From Rhodococcus sp. KRD197 (GTDB lineage Bacteria; Actinomycetota; Actinomycetes; Mycobacteriales; Mycobacteriaceae), in NCBI RefSeq assembly GCF_017168235.1, contig NZ_JABFAO010000009.1:62001-126000 (forward strand): a stretch of 64,000 nt of DNA, in the 5' to 3' direction. The notes below the pieces were generated by a model, which was given only the letters and a program-made list of their open reading frames with translations, was not told the origin of the DNA and did no database searches. Both the position numbers and the translations under genes were made by a program. Positions 1-13,600 of this stretch are shown piece after piece; the first letter of the stretch is position 1, and each line of letters begins with the position of its first letter.

Positions 1-125
1 CCCGTGAGTAACTACGGCGGCTCGAGTGAGTGATATCCCTCCACCCCGCACAAGTTCGCGTTCGAAGTTTAAAGTGAAGGCGGACGCATCCAAAAGACGA
101 CGTTGAAACTGAGGCAAAGGCGAAC

Positions 126-2363
<2,238 letters not shown>

Positions 2364-2376
2364 GCGCCTTCGGCGC

Positions 2377-2420
2377 ATGTGAGCGGAAATGCATAGCCCG
2401 CTATGCATTTCCGCTCACAT
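2377..2420. terminator. perfect 20-bp hairpin terminator, bidirectional
   Basis: Arms 2377-2396 and 2401-2420 are exact reverse complements with a 4-base CCCG loop. The structure lies between icd and the convergent cyclase gene, so it can serve both. No long U-tract follows, which is common in high-GC actinomycetes. Confidence 0.85.
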
Positions 2421-2470
2421 AGAGGGGTCCGTCTACCGCATGAACGGACCAAGCGCACCCGGAGTACTGC

Positions 2471-3304
2471 TCAATCCAGCTGCTCCACAGTGTCTGCAGT
2501 CTTCAGCGCGGGCAGCTCCACCGGATACAACTGAAATTGGCCTTTCATACCCTTGAGTGCAACCTCGCGCGGAGTGCCCAGCGAGATGTCGTAGGCCTCG
2601 CCGAGTGCGTCTCGAACCGGTTCGCTGACCAGAATTTCGCCACCCTCGGCCTGGCCCGCGACGCGCGCGGCCATGGCGACATTGAGCCCGAAGAGATCGT
2701 CGCCCCGCCTTACCGAGCTGCCCACGTGGACGCCCATGCGCACCCGAATGTTGTTCCAGCGATCGGGTTTGTCCGCCAGAGCCTGTTGCACGCGAATCCC
2801 GCATCGCACAGCCTTTGCCGGGTCGGAGAACGCGATCATGAAGCCGTCGCCCTGATTCTTGACGACGTGTCCGCCATGGATTTCGACCTGCTTGGTGATC
2901 AGCCTGTTGTGCCGTTCGAGCAGCTTCAACCAGCCCCGGTCTCCCATTTCCTCGTTGCGTGCGGTGGATCCTTCGATGTCCGAGAACATGACGACGATGT
3001 CACCGTCGGCGGTCATTCTGGCGAGGTCAGGCCGTTCGACCCTGGCCCAGCCCGCCAAGTCCTCCACGGAGTTGCGCACGGTCGCGCCGATACCCTTGTT
3101 GAGCAAAGAGTCAGCCGTATGGAAGACCGTTCTGATCGCTAGCGGGGCCACGCCACGTCGCAGACGTCGACCAGGTGTGTTGTTGCGGGCGCGCTCGAGT
3201 GCGCGCCGTGCTCCGGTGAGCTGTCGGCGCGAGACGATGATCCATACACCGAGCCCGATGATCACGGCGAGCTCGATCGAGGCTGCAATTATCCACAGAG
3301 TCAC
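2471..3304 (-). CDS. membrane-anchored class III adenylate/guanylate cyclase
   Basis: Probable nucleotide cyclase making cAMP (or cGMP) at the inner face of the membrane. With the GTG start at 3304 the product is 277 residues. A transmembrane helix ([20 protein letters not shown]) occupies the first 25 residues, followed by a basic linker and one cyclase homology domain (about 110-265). The first metal-binding Asp sits in [19 protein letters not shown] and the second in [12 protein letters not shown] transition-state Asn/Arg region may lie near [12 protein letters not shown]. The frame is open further upstream, but that stretch does not look coding and would place residues before the signal anchor. 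The gene converges on icd. The substrate cannot be told by eye. Confidence 0.85.
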   Translation of the reverse strand: MTLWIIAASIELAVIIGLGVWIIVSRRQLTGARRALERARNNTPGRRLRRGVAPLAIRTVFHTADSLLNKGIGATVRNSVEDLAGWARVERPDLARMTADGDIVVMFSDIEGSTARNEEMGDRGWLKLLERHNRLITKQVEIHGGHVVKNQGDGFMIAFSDPAKAVRCGIRVQQALADKPDRWNNIRVRMGVHVGSSVRRGDDLFGLNVAMAARVAGQAEGGEILVSEPVRDALGEAYDISLGTPREVALKGMKGQFQLYPVELPALKTADTVEQLD

Positions 3305-3528
3305 ACGCTCATCATTGCCTTCGACGCCCCGTTGCAGCGAATAATCTCGACATGTCCGGCCAAACCAGACAGTCGGGTTCGGCTTGAATTGGGGACGGAA
3401 ACGTATGCGATTCGCTTTCAGGAGCAAGTGGTCCTTCAAATGAGGACTGTCGACCCTACCTGGGGGAGCGGATGCGGAGTGGAATCGGAAGGGTCGCCAC
3501 TGATGAACCCTCACGCTTGGAGCCAACG

Positions 3529-4041
3529 ATGAGCACTCTGTCCCCCCGCCGCCCTCGCCAGTCTTGGATGACACAGCCGTTCTGGTCGGATTTGATGAAC
3601 AGGTTCGAGGAGATTGCCCCCGGGGCCTCACTCGACGGTCAGATGATCCGCGTCGAGGAACACCTCGACAAAGGCCGCTACACCTTGCGTGCCGAACTAC
3701 CCGGGATGGACCCGGACAAGGACGTCGACATCAGCGTCCGCGACGGACAATTGACGATAAAGGCCGAACGCACCGAAGAGCGGCGTGAAGGCACCCGGTC
3801 CGAGTTCCACTACGGCAGCTTCTATCGGTCCATGCCGCTACCCGTCGGCGCACAGGAAGACGAGATCGACGCCTCCTACACCGATGGTGTCCTGAGTATC
3901 ACGATGCCGGTGACCGACTCTCCTACAGCGGAGAAGCACATCGAAATCAAGAAGACCAACGGCGACGCCGCCAATGCCGAGGCCGACACCAAACCCGACG
4001 CCGACGCCGAGGCAACTGCTGACGGCGAAAAGACCGACTGA
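3529..4041 (+). CDS. Hsp20/alpha-crystallin family small heat shock protein
   Basis: ATP-independent holdase chaperone that binds unfolding proteins as large oligomers in the cytosol. It has 170 residues: an N-terminal arm with [12 protein letters not shown], an alpha-crystallin domain at about 40-130 ([38 protein letters not shown] strand; [29 protein letters not shown]) and an acidic Ala/Asp-rich tail. The ATG at 3529 has a GGAG Shine-Dalgarno 7 bases upstream. The frame is open 57 bases further up but without a better start. It resembles mycobacterial Acr/Hsp18-type proteins. The SPW-repeat membrane gene follows about 95 bp downstream in the same direction; the two could be stress co-regulated, but no operator was identified. 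Confidence 0.9.
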   Translation: MSTLSPRRPRQSWMTQPFWSDLMNRFEEIAPGASLDGQMIRVEEHLDKGRYTLRAELPGMDPDKDVDISVRDGQLTIKAERTEERREGTRSEFHYGSFYRSMPLPVGAQEDEIDASYTDGVLSITMPVTDSPTAEKHIEIKKTNGDAANAEADTKPDADAEATADGEKTD

Positions 4042-4136
4042 CCACACCGTCTACACGTCGAAAGGCGTTTGCACCCAATGATTTTACCGCCGGGATAGGC
4101 CGGATTGCCTTCCCTCTACCCGAGGAGCTGATCACC

Positions 4137-4571
4137 ATGTCGTCATCGACGCATTCCACGATGCACACGCACCCGGATATTATGGCGCTTCGCGAGCGCT
4201 ACGACCAGGCAGCAGAAAAGCCCACCGTTCAGGTTGCGGACGGTGTGATGATGATGGCGGGGTTGTACGCGGCGGGGTCCGCCTGGATCATCGGCTTCGC
4301 CGACCAGGCCCTGGCTGTGCCCAACCTGATTGCAGGTATTGCGATCGCGCTGTTGGCGGCCGCGTTCGGTTCGGCCTACGGCCGAACTCACGGCATGAGT
4401 TTCATCGCACCGCTACTCGGTGTCTGGATGATCGTGGCCCCCTGGGTTGTCGCAGACGTGACCACCAGTACCGCGATGATCTGGTCGAACGTGGTCGTAG
4501 GTGCGCTGGTGTTCGTGCTGGGGATGGTCGCCGTGGCTACGGGCACCGACATGCTGAAGCGATCATCCTGA
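4137..4571 (+). CDS. SPW repeat-containing integral membrane protein
   Basis: A 144-residue membrane protein of unknown function with four predicted hydrophobic helices in two similar halves (GLYAAGSAWIIGF and LLGVWMIVAPWVV), the pattern of the SPW-repeat family. A hydrophilic N-terminus of about 35 residues (HPDIMALRERYDQAAEKP) precedes the helices. The ATG at 4137 follows GAGGAGCTGATCACC, a good ribosome-binding site. It sits downstream of the Hsp20 gene. The family often sits beside stress genes in actinomycetes, but its role is not established. The following 242 bases to the next gene hold no obvious feature. Confidence 0.8.
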   Translation: MSSSTHSTMHTHPDIMALRERYDQAAEKPTVQVADGVMMMAGLYAAGSAWIIGFADQALAVPNLIAGIAIALLAAAFGSAYGRTHGMSFIAPLLGVWMIVAPWVVADVTTSTAMIWSNVVVGALVFVLGMVAVATGTDMLKRSS

Positions 4572-4813
4572 GGTGCGGTTGCGTCAGGTCGTGAGTTCGA
4601 GTTGCTGACCGCTCGGTTGAGGATGTCCGAACCCGCCGACGTCGCCGCGCGCGAGATACGCGTCGCCGACTGCTCTGCCAGTTCCGCCAATGCGGATTCT
4701 GAGCAGTCGGCAGGCGACAGTCGGATCCGAGTTCGGTGGGGGAGTGGCGCGCTCAGAACGAATATCCAGTGACTAGATGACGACAGAGCCTGCGTTGCCT
4801 CCGCACGCCGGTG

Positions 4814-5761
4814 TCACGCGTGCGCGAACTGCCTCCTGTACGCCGTCGGATTCACCCCGAACGCGGACGTGAAATTCTGACGGAACGTTGTTGCGCTTCC
4901 GAAACCGCAAGCGTCCGATATTCTCTCGATGCTCTGGTCGGTCGTCTCGAGGAGGCTTCGCGCCTCGTTCAGTCTTTGCTCGAGCACCCATCGCGCTGGG
5001 GTTGCGCCGGTAGCACGCTGGAACTGCCTGATGAAACTTCGACGGCTCATCCGCGCCTGCTCGGCGAGCCGCTCGATCGACAGCGGCTCGTGGAGTCTTC
5101 CGAGGGCCCATTGCATGACGTCGGTGATGGCGGTGTCTTCGGCGGCTTTTGTCAGCGGGCGTTCGATGTACTGTGCCTGCCCGCCGTCTCGGTGCGGTGC
5201 GACGACCAGGCTTCGGGCGATGCGGGTGGCCGCCGCGGAACCGAGGTGCTTGCGGACGATGTGCAGGCACGAGTCGATCGACGATGCCGTTCCAGCCGAG
5301 GTCATGACGTCACCGTGGTCGATGTAGAGCACGGATTCGTCGACGTTGGCCTGGGCGTTGCGCTCGCGGAGATCGGCCATCTTGGTCCAATGCGTGACGG
5401 CGGCGCGGCCTTCGAGCAATCCGGTGTCGGCGATCGGGAAGGCGCCGAGGCAGAGCCCCGCGACCTCCGCGCCCCTCCGATGCGCCGTGCGGAGCTGTCC
5501 CCTCAGAGCGTCGCCGATCGGTGGCAGTGCATCCGGCCACGATGGGACGATGACGATATCGGCCCACTCGACGGCGGCGGGCCCCGCGATGTCACCGAGG
5601 GTGTAGCCCTCCATCGTTCTGACCGAGCCCGCCTGATCGGACCACAGCTGCGTCTTCCAATCAGAGGCAAGACCCAGGCGGGTCACCTCACCGAACACCA
5701 TCAGTGGTGCAGCGAGATGAAACATGGTGATGCTGTCGAAGGCATACAGCGCGATCTTCAC
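4814..5761 (-). CDS. GlxA/FtrA-type AraC-family transcriptional regulator with DJ-1/PfpI domain
   Basis: Transcription regulator of 315 residues. Residues about 1-185 form a class I glutamine-amidotransferase-like (DJ-1/PfpI) sensing domain, with the nucleophile-elbow-like Cys in GAEVAGLCLGAFPIADTG and the later strand DVMTSAGTASSIDSCLHIV. Residues about 215-312 are a double helix-turn-helix AraC/XylS DNA-binding domain (LAEQARMSRRSFIRQFQRAT; ISDACGFGSATTFRQNF). The GTG start at 5761 begins directly at the first beta strand. It is divergent from the isochorismatase-like gene 116 bp away, its most likely target. The effector is unknown. Confidence 0.88.
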   Translation of the reverse strand: MKIALYAFDSITMFHLAAPLMVFGEVTRLGLASDWKTQLWSDQAGSVRTMEGYTLGDIAGPAAVEWADIVIVPSWPDALPPIGDALRGQLRTAHRRGAEVAGLCLGAFPIADTGLLEGRAAVTHWTKMADLRERNAQANVDESVLYIDHGDVMTSAGTASSIDSCLHIVRKHLGSAAATRIARSLVVAPHRDGGQAQYIERPLTKAAEDTAITDVMQWALGRLHEPLSIERLAEQARMSRRSFIRQFQRATGATPARWVLEQRLNEARSLLETTDQSIERISDACGFGSATTFRQNFTSAFGVNPTAYRRQFAHA

Positions 5762-5877
5762 GAGACCTCCGATGTTGGCGCAAACTCATCGAAAGTATGC
5801 ATCCGTGCCACTCGTGGATGCAACACCGGGGACGAATGATGGAAAGCAGATCGCACCACCATCGAGGAGAAATCGAC

Positions 5878-6519
5878 ATGACCACACCGCACCGCGCACT
5901 CATAGTCATCGACGTCCAGCAGGAATACTTCGACGGCGTTCTTCAGATTCAGTACCCACCTCGGAACGAGTCACTCGCGAATATCGTCAACGCACTCGAC
6001 GTGGCCGCTGCGCAGGATCTGCCCGTCGTCATCGTGCAGCACGAGATGCCCGCGGGGGCTCCGGCATTCGTGAAGGGCACTCCGACGTACGAATTGCACC
6101 CCGACATCGAAGCTCAGCTCCAACCATCCTGGAAGCGCGTGGAGAAGCAGTACAGCAGTGTGTTCGCCGGCACCGACGTCGCCGTCTGGTTGAAGGCACA
6201 GGGCGTCGACACCGTCACCATTGTCGGTTTCATGACCAACAACTGCGACCTCGCCACCTCCGCCGACGCCGAGGCCCTCGAACTGTCGGTGGAAGTACTC
6301 TCAGACGCCACCGGCGCAATCAACCTGTCGAACGAGGCGGGCTCGGTATCTGCTCGGCAAGTGCACGAGACGCTGATGGTGCTTCTGCACTCCAACTTCG
6401 CCGCCGTCGCTACGACTGCCGATTGGACCGAGGCAGTCAAGTCCGGGGAAGCCCTCCCGGCAAGCAATCTCGTCGTTTCGGCTGCCCAGGGAAACGAGGC
6501 AGCTCGCCCGACCGCATGA
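5878..6519 (+). CDS. isochorismatase-family cysteine hydrolase
   Basis: Cytosolic cysteine hydrolase of the isochorismatase/nicotinamidase fold, 213 residues. The catalytic Asp is in ALIVIDVQQEYF and the nucleophile Cys in VGFMTNNCDLATSADA, followed by the usual small-residue helix. The candidate catalytic Lys lies in the KGTPTYELH segment. The substrate cannot be read from sequence; close relatives include generic amide hydrolases. The ATG at 5878 has GAGGAGAAATCGAC in front of it and begins at the canonical first strand; the open frame upstream to 5797 adds low-complexity residues only. Its divergent partner at 4814-5761 is its likely regulator. Confidence 0.87.
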   Translation: MTTPHRALIVIDVQQEYFDGVLQIQYPPRNESLANIVNALDVAAAQDLPVVIVQHEMPAGAPAFVKGTPTYELHPDIEAQLQPSWKRVEKQYSSVFAGTDVAVWLKAQGVDTVTIVGFMTNNCDLATSADAEALELSVEVLSDATGAINLSNEAGSVSARQVHETLMVLLHSNFAAVATTADWTEAVKSGEALPASNLVVSAAQGNEAARPTA

Positions 6520-6565
6520 GGCACAATGTCGGTCATGAGCAGTGCGGGTATCAGCGCGGTGTCGC

Positions 6566-7471
6566 GTGTCCGATGATCTCGACACACGGCTTCGCGATTC
6601 CGCTATGGAGTGGCTCAAGCTGAGGACCAGCGACGGATTGGAGTCGATCAGCTCCACGGACCTGCTCGACTTCACCTTCGACGACCAGCATTTTCGATTG
6701 ATGGATCCGCAACGCGGTATTCGCAAGCCCAAGGAGCTGGCGGCGGCTCTGTCCATCCGGACCGTGTATCGCCCCGACGGCGCCAAGCGTCCGTACGAGG
6801 ACGAGATGGGTGACGACGGACTGCTGCGCTACAAGTGGCGAGGTGAGGATCTCGATCATCCGGAGAACAGGGCGCTGCGGGCTGCGATGGAGCTGGAGTT
6901 GCCGCTGATCTGGTTCTTCGGGGTCGGTGTTGCGATGTATCAGCCGATCTTTCCGGTCTACCTACTGGCTGAGGAACCGGAACAGCATCAGTTCGTCATC
7001 ATTCCCGGTGCGATTCGAGGACTCGTCGACGCCACCTCACCTGCGGAAAGCCAGCTTCGACGCTATGTGATGGCGGAGAGCAAGCGCCGACTGCATCAGC
7101 CGGTGTTTCGGGCGACCGTCATGCGTGCATACGAGACCCGTTGTGCTGTCTGTTCTCTCGCGCACGGCCAGTTGCTCGACGCCGCACACATCGTTCCGGA
7201 CTCCGACGAGGCCGGAATCCCGACTGTGCGCAACGGTTTGGCGATGTGCAAGATCCACCACGCTGCCTATGACGCCCACATCATGGGGGTATCCCCGGAC
7301 TACATCGTCAAGATTCGGGCCGATCTGCTCGACGAGATCGACGGCCCCATGCTGCAATACGGGCTCAAGGAGCGTCACGATCAAAAACTGATGGTGCTGC
7401 CGTCCGTCAGGGCTCAGCGGCCGGATCGGGATCTGCTGGCCCTGAGCTACGACCGATTCCGGTCAGCGTAG
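6566..7471 (+). CDS. HNH endonuclease domain protein
   Basis: Putative DNA endonuclease, 301 residues from GTG 6566; ATG 6605 is an alternative. The N-terminal two thirds (about 1-185) is an uncharacterised domain with EDEMGDDGLLRYKWRG and FFGVGVAMYQPIFPVYLL, of the kind found in McrA-like HNH restriction proteins. The C-terminal third is an HNH/His-Me finger: CAVCSLAHGQLLDAAHIVP followed by RNGLAMCKIHHAAYDAHIMG, with zinc-type Cys and His pairs. The role is probably restriction of modified or foreign DNA, but no partner methylase is adjacent. Its 3' third is duplicated at 25451-25691, on the far side of the NRPS gene, so this locus marks a rearrangement boundary. Confidence 0.8.
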   Translation: MSDDLDTRLRDSAMEWLKLRTSDGLESISSTDLLDFTFDDQHFRLMDPQRGIRKPKELAAALSIRTVYRPDGAKRPYEDEMGDDGLLRYKWRGEDLDHPENRALRAAMELELPLIWFFGVGVAMYQPIFPVYLLAEEPEQHQFVIIPGAIRGLVDATSPAESQLRRYVMAESKRRLHQPVFRATVMRAYETRCAVCSLAHGQLLDAAHIVPDSDEAGIPTVRNGLAMCKIHHAAYDAHIMGVSPDYIVKIRADLLDEIDGPMLQYGLKERHDQKLMVLPSVRAQRPDRDLLALSYDRFRSA

Positions 7472-7473
7472 GG
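7222..7473 (+). repeat. direct repeat copy A (3' end of the HNH gene)
   Basis: This 252-base segment, the coding end of the HNH gene, is repeated in the same orientation at 25451-25691 with only scattered base differences and one 11-base deletion in the second copy. The two copies bracket the entire NRPS gene, 18 kb apart. Confidence 0.93.
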
Positions 7474-7629
7474 CTCTGTTTGCGGGCCATGCTCGTGACC
7501 GATGCTTCGTGACAGCAGGATTCCGATGCGGCAGTTATCCTTCACAAAGTAACCGGGACTAGGTGCGGTTAATTGCCATATTCAGTACCGTGAGTCCGTG
7601 AAACCAGCAAAGAACACGGTGCGCGCTCT

Positions 7630-10600
7630 GTGATCGAACCGCATTACAACGAGCGCGAATCAGTCGCACTCTCGGCCGCGCAGCGTTCACTCTGGTTGGC
7701 CCAGCGCCTAGCTCCCGACACCGCGTTCACCGTCGCCCTCTATCTCGACATCGAGGGCCTCACGGAGGTAGACGATCTCAGGGATGCGTTGCATGCGGCG
7801 CGAATCGAGAACGGCCTCACCCAACTCCGAGTCGTGGACCCGGACGGCGAGCCGAAGATCACCGTGGACGCCGACGCTCCGTACGTCATCGACATCATCG
7901 ACCTGCGGACTCACGGCGACGCAGTCGACCGTGCCCACGCGTGGATGCAGTCCGAGTTCGCCACTCCGATTGCCCTGTCCGACGACCGGCTGCTCAGGAT
8001 CGCCCTGCTTCGGCTGCCTGGAGACCGCACCTTCCTCTACCTGCGTGCACACCACCTGATCCTCGACGGCTTCGGTGCGTTCAATCTGATCCGGCGCATT
8101 GCCGATATCTACTCCAGTCGAGAAAGCACCGGGCGGGTGCCTGATGCGGACGACATTCTGACACTGGAGTCGATCGAAACGAAGTACCGCGCTTCGAGCC
8201 GTCACGCGAAGGACCTCGAACACTGGCAGAGCTACCTCGGCGACAACATCGGATTCTCGACCGTATCGACGCGCCCGGTCGGTGCGCCGGCACAACCTCG
8301 GGCCATGCGAGCGCAATGGGAGGGATCCGCGTTGCCCGAGAATCCCGATGCCGCCGCATTGATCGCCGCCTTCGCTCTGTACCTGTCCAGGATCACCGAT
8401 TCGACTGATATCGTTCTCGGACTGCCGGTTTCCGGGCGGACCACCGCATTCCTGCGTTCGACGGGCGGCATGCTGGCCAACGTACTCCCGATGAAAATAC
8501 ATGTGACCGATACCTGCACTGTGTCCGATTTGATCGACGCCGTGCGCATCCAGATCACCGCTGCACTGCGCCACCAGCGATTCCAGGACTGGGACCGAAT
8601 CGTCGACGTCGAGGCACGCAGGTTCGGCGTCTTCTTCGGACCGCTCGTCAACGTGATGCCGTTCGTCGTTCCGCTCGATTTCGGTGGAACGCCTGCGCCG
8701 GTGGAGATTCTGTCCTCCGGCCCCATTCACGACGTCGCGGTCAACATCTACCCCGGCACCGAACGAGTTCCCATGCACGTGGACATTCAGTGGAATTCCA
8801 ACCGATACGACGAGGCCGAGATCGCGCGCCACGGACGTCGACTGACCCGGATCATGGACCACTTTCTCCGCGATCCCGGTTCGACCCCGACAGCCGCGAT
8901 CGACATTCGCGACGGCGCGGACCGGGCTGAACCTGTCCCTCGGTGCGGTGGACCGACGGCTACGTTCAGTTCTCTCCCCGATCTCCTGGCGCGTGCCACC
9001 ACCTCTGTCACGTTCGAGGACGAAACCGTCGATGGCGCCGAGCTCGATCAGTGGTCGAATCGTCTCGCACGCAGGCTGATCACCGGTGGCGCACGCCCGG
9101 GTTCCGTAGTGGCCGTTGCTCTGCCTCGGTCGATCGACTATATCGTCGCAGTGTGGGCGGTGGCGAAGTCCGGTGCCGCTTTCCTGCCTCTCGATCCCGA
9201 CCAGCCGCCCGAACGCCTCTCCGCCATTCTCTCCGAATGCGGGGTGACGCTGGGTATTACACGATCCGGCGCGCTTCCCGGCCACCACGTACGATGGACG
9301 ACACCCGACACCGACGACACCGAACCGTCCGGAACCGTCACCGATCGCGTCCGCATCGCACCACTTCGAGCCGACGATGTGGCGTATGTCATCTACACCT
9401 CCGGCTCCACCGGTCGGCCGAAAGGTGTTGCGGTCACGCACCGCGGCCTGTCCTCCTTCGTCGAGCAACAGCGTTCGCGGTGGGAAGCCGAGGGCCCCGC
9501 CGGCACCGCTACGGTGCTGGCCGTCGCATCTCCGACATTCGACGCGTCCGTTGCCGAACTACTTCTCGCGGCGTCGCTCTCCGCCCGGCTCTTCATCGCT
9601 CCGCGCGACACCTATGCCGCCGAACCCCTGCGCCGCTTGATCTCCGACGCCCAGATCACGCACGCTGTACTCACCCCGAGCGTCCTGAGTTCGATGGAGC
9701 CGAGGGAGCTGGGTGCTCTCCGCGTCGTGATCACCGTCGGCGAGGAGTGCACTCCGGCGCACGTGAGCGCCTGGGCTCCCGGTCGATCGCTCTACAACGA
9801 CTACGGTCCCACCGAAGCGACCATCTGGGCGACGGGCACCACGGCTCTCGGTGCCGAGAGCCCGGTGTCCATCGGAACTCCCATCGTCGGAACCACTGTT
9901 TACGTGCTCGATTCGAGGTTGCGCGAGGTTCCGGTCGGGGTAGTGGGCGAACTCTATCTGTCCGGGCCCGCCTTGGCGCGCGGGTACGTGGGGCGAGCGG
10001 GGGCGACCGCCGAGCGGTTCGTGGCACTCGGCGGCGGCGGACGAATGTACCGCACCGGCGACCGTGTGCGATGGAACACCGACCGCCGACTCGAGTATGT
10101 CGGCCGTAGCGACTTCCAGGTCAAGGTGCGCGGAGTACGTGTCGAGCTCGGCGAGATCGACGCGGCGCTACGCCTGCAGCCGGGAGTACGCGAGGCCGTG
10201 ACAGTATTGTGCGAGGGCAGTATCCTCGTCTCCTACGTCACCGGCACCGAGCTGAACGTGGATGCGCTCGGCGCCGGACTATCGCAATCACTTCCGAGCT
10301 ACATGCTCCCGGCTCGCATCATGACGCTCACCGCACTGCCGACGACGCCGTCGGGCAAGGTGGATCGGCGCGCACTCCCCACGCCGACCGCGGTGTCGCC
10401 CCTGGTGCACGCGGCACCTGTCACCGACGTCGAGAACACTGTCGCGGCGGCGTTCGCCGAGGTTCTGGCCACCGACGATCCCATCGGCCGTGACGATGAT
10501 TTCTTCGTGCTCGGCGGCGACAGCATCATGTCGATCCGGTTCGTCACTCTTCTCGCAGAACGAGGGTTGCACCTGTCGGCGCGTGAGGTTTTCGAGAACA

Positions 10601-13600
10601 AGACCGTCGCCCGTATCGCCCGCGTCGCTCGACGCGGTGATGCCGACACCGGCAATCTCGAGGAGCTTCCGGGCGGAGGTGTCGGCAGTATCGATCTCAC
10701 CCCGATGACCCGTCGATTGGTCATGCGCGGAGGACGTTTCGACCGTTTCAGTCAATCCATGCTGCTCGAACTTCCGATCGGAATCACTCGATCCGGCATC
10801 GTCGCCACGGTAGCCGCCGTCGTGGATCGACACGACATGCTGCGTGCACGATTGTCACGATCGGGCGAGAACTGGGTTCTCGAAGCCCGCGCGCCCGGGT
10901 CCGTCGACGTCGATCAGGTCCTGACCCGGGTTCTGCTCGACGCCACTTCCGTCGACGCCGAGATCGACGGCCTCGCCGACGGACTCGATCCGGCAACGGG
11001 GTCCGTACTTCGTATGCTGTGGCTGGACTCATCCGACGCGCGACCGGGACGACTGCTCATACTCGTTCACCACATCGCGATAGACGGCGTGTCCTGGCGC
11101 ATCGTCGTCGCCGACCTGATTCACGCCTGGCAGGACGTGTCCGCAGGACGAGTCGCCGCGCTGCCTCCCGTGGGAACGTCGATGCGACGCTGGGCTCGTG
11201 GACTCGCCGGTCTGGCCGGTACGCCCGCTTTCACCGCGCAACGTGCGACGTGGCGAAGAATCCTCGACGGGGGCGACCCTCTTCTCGGCAGGCGTGCACT
11301 GGATCCGACGATCGACTTCGTCTCCGGCACAGAGTATGTGAATCTCGTTCTGGACGACGCGGTCACCGATTCTCTCGTGCGCCGCGGCGCTGCGATCTAC
11401 CACGGCCACTCCCACGACGCGCTACTCGGTGCGCTGGCGGTCGCGATGCGCTCGTGGCGTGCTCACCGTGGAGTCGACGCGCCGTCCACCCTGATCGCGA
11501 TGGAGGGACACGGACGCGAGGACTCCGTTCTGCCCGGCGCCGACACCTCCCGCACGGTCGGATGGTTCACCAGCGTCTTCCCCATTCGGGTCGACCTCAC
11601 CGACGTCGATATCGACGATGCGTGCCGCGGTGGATCAGCAGCGGGTGACGCACTGAGGGCAGCCAAGGAGAGCGTCTCCGAAGTACCCGACAACGGAATA
11701 GGTTTCGGCATTCTGGAGTCCGCGAACCCGGGGCAGTTCTGCGTTCGGCCGCAAATCGTCTTCAACTATCTCGGACAAGTCACGCGTCCCGACGAGGGTG
11801 CGTGGGCACCGGTGAATCGCTTCGGTGAACTCTCACCCCGGCCCGACGAGGACATGCCTGCCGACTCGGTGATCGGAATCGACGCAATCGTCGACGACGG
11901 AAGCCTGCGAATCCGGATCGGGTATGCCGGCGAACTTCTCGGACGGGAAGAGGCCCAGCAATTTGCCGATCTCTTCGAACACGCTCTCGTCGGGATGGCG
12001 ACCCACATCGAGTCCGGAGCAGCCGGAGGGCACACCCCGTCGGACTTTCCTCTGATCACGTTGTTGCAGAGCGATATCGACGACATCACCGAGCGGTACC
12101 CGTCAGTCTCGGACATCTGGCCCCTGGCCCCGCTGCAGAGTGGACTGATGTTCCACTCCTCGGTCGCGCAGACCGTCGACAACTACACGGTGCAATCCAT
12201 CGTCGAACTGGCGGGCCCACTCGACCACGAGCGACTGCATCGCGCGGCGGGGGCCATCCTCGACCGCCACGAGAACTTGCGCGCAGCCTTCGTCGTCACA
12301 GTATCCGGGCAGTCGGCGCAGGTCGTGTTGGGCGACGCCGAGGTTCCGTGGACCGAAGTCGATCTCAGCTCGGAGTATCAGCCCGAAAATGCTTTCGCGC
12401 GTGCCGTCGACGACCGCCGCGCCGACAGCATCGACCTGACTGCACCGCCCGCGATTGCATTCACCTTGGTTACCATGGGCCCCGATCGTCGGCGACTTGT
12501 GCTCACCGCGCATCACATTCTTCTTGACGGCTGGTCGATGCCGCTCCTGCTCACCGACCTCCTCACCTGCTACGCGCGCGACGATGCGTCGGCGCCGTCG
12601 CCGCAGCCCTTCCGAGACTATCTGCGGTGGCTCGGCACCATAGACCGGGAGGATTCGCTGCGCGCATGGCGCACCGCGTTGCAGGGTGCCGACGAGCCGA
12701 CCTTGATCGCCCCGACGGCACGCACTCACCACATCGATTCGCGGTCCGATGACACAACGGCCGACCTCGACGAGGTCACCACCGCACGCATCGTATCCGC
12801 CGCGCGCGGCATCGGAGTCACGGTGAACACCATGGTCATGCTTGCGTGGGGACTGGTCCTCGGAGCGCGGATATCCAGGCGTGACGTTGTCTTCGGTTCG
12901 ACGGTCTCAGGACGGGCACCTGAACTCGACGGAGTGGAGTCGATGATCGGGTTGTGCATCAACACCATTCCCACCAGGGTGCGCTGGAATCCCGACGAGA
13001 GTGTGGAGTCCGCACTGGTCCGGCTGCACACCGAGCAGGCTCGACTCCTGGACCACCATCACGTCGAACTGTCGACGCTCGCAGCTGAGGTCGGTCGCGG
13101 TGCCGTGTTTGACACGTCCGTTGCCTTCGAGTCGTACCCGGTAGACCGCGAGCTGCTGCTCGGGGAACGCGAGGGACCGATCGTCTCGGGTATCGACGTG
13201 ATCGACTCCACGCACTACCCGCTGAGCCTGGCCGTTACAGTCGACGGGCGGCTGCGCGTGCGTGTGACGTACCTTCCCGAACTTCTCGACCGTGCGGACA
13301 TCGGGCGTATCAGTGACCAGTTTCTGCGCGTTCTCGACGCCATGGGCCGCGCACCTTCCGGGTCTGTTGCCGACATCGACATCGTCGGTGACAGCGACCG
13401 GCAGCTGATGGCACGCTGGAACGACACGTCGTATCCGCTGGTGCCGACCACCCTGCCCGAGTTGTTCCGCGAACAGGTTGCGCGCACCCCGAACGCGATC
13501 GCACTGACGTATCGCGGGGAGAACCTGACCTACAGCGAATTCGACACGCGGGTCCAACTTCTTGCCGCACGCCTGCGTGGCGCGGGAGTCGGCCCCGAGG

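Noticed and set aside
7708..9468. Long minus-strand frame inside the NRPS gene (and similar ones through to 24 kb)
   Set aside because: Mirror frames of codon-biased NRPS sequence; Arg/Gly-rich without domain motifs.
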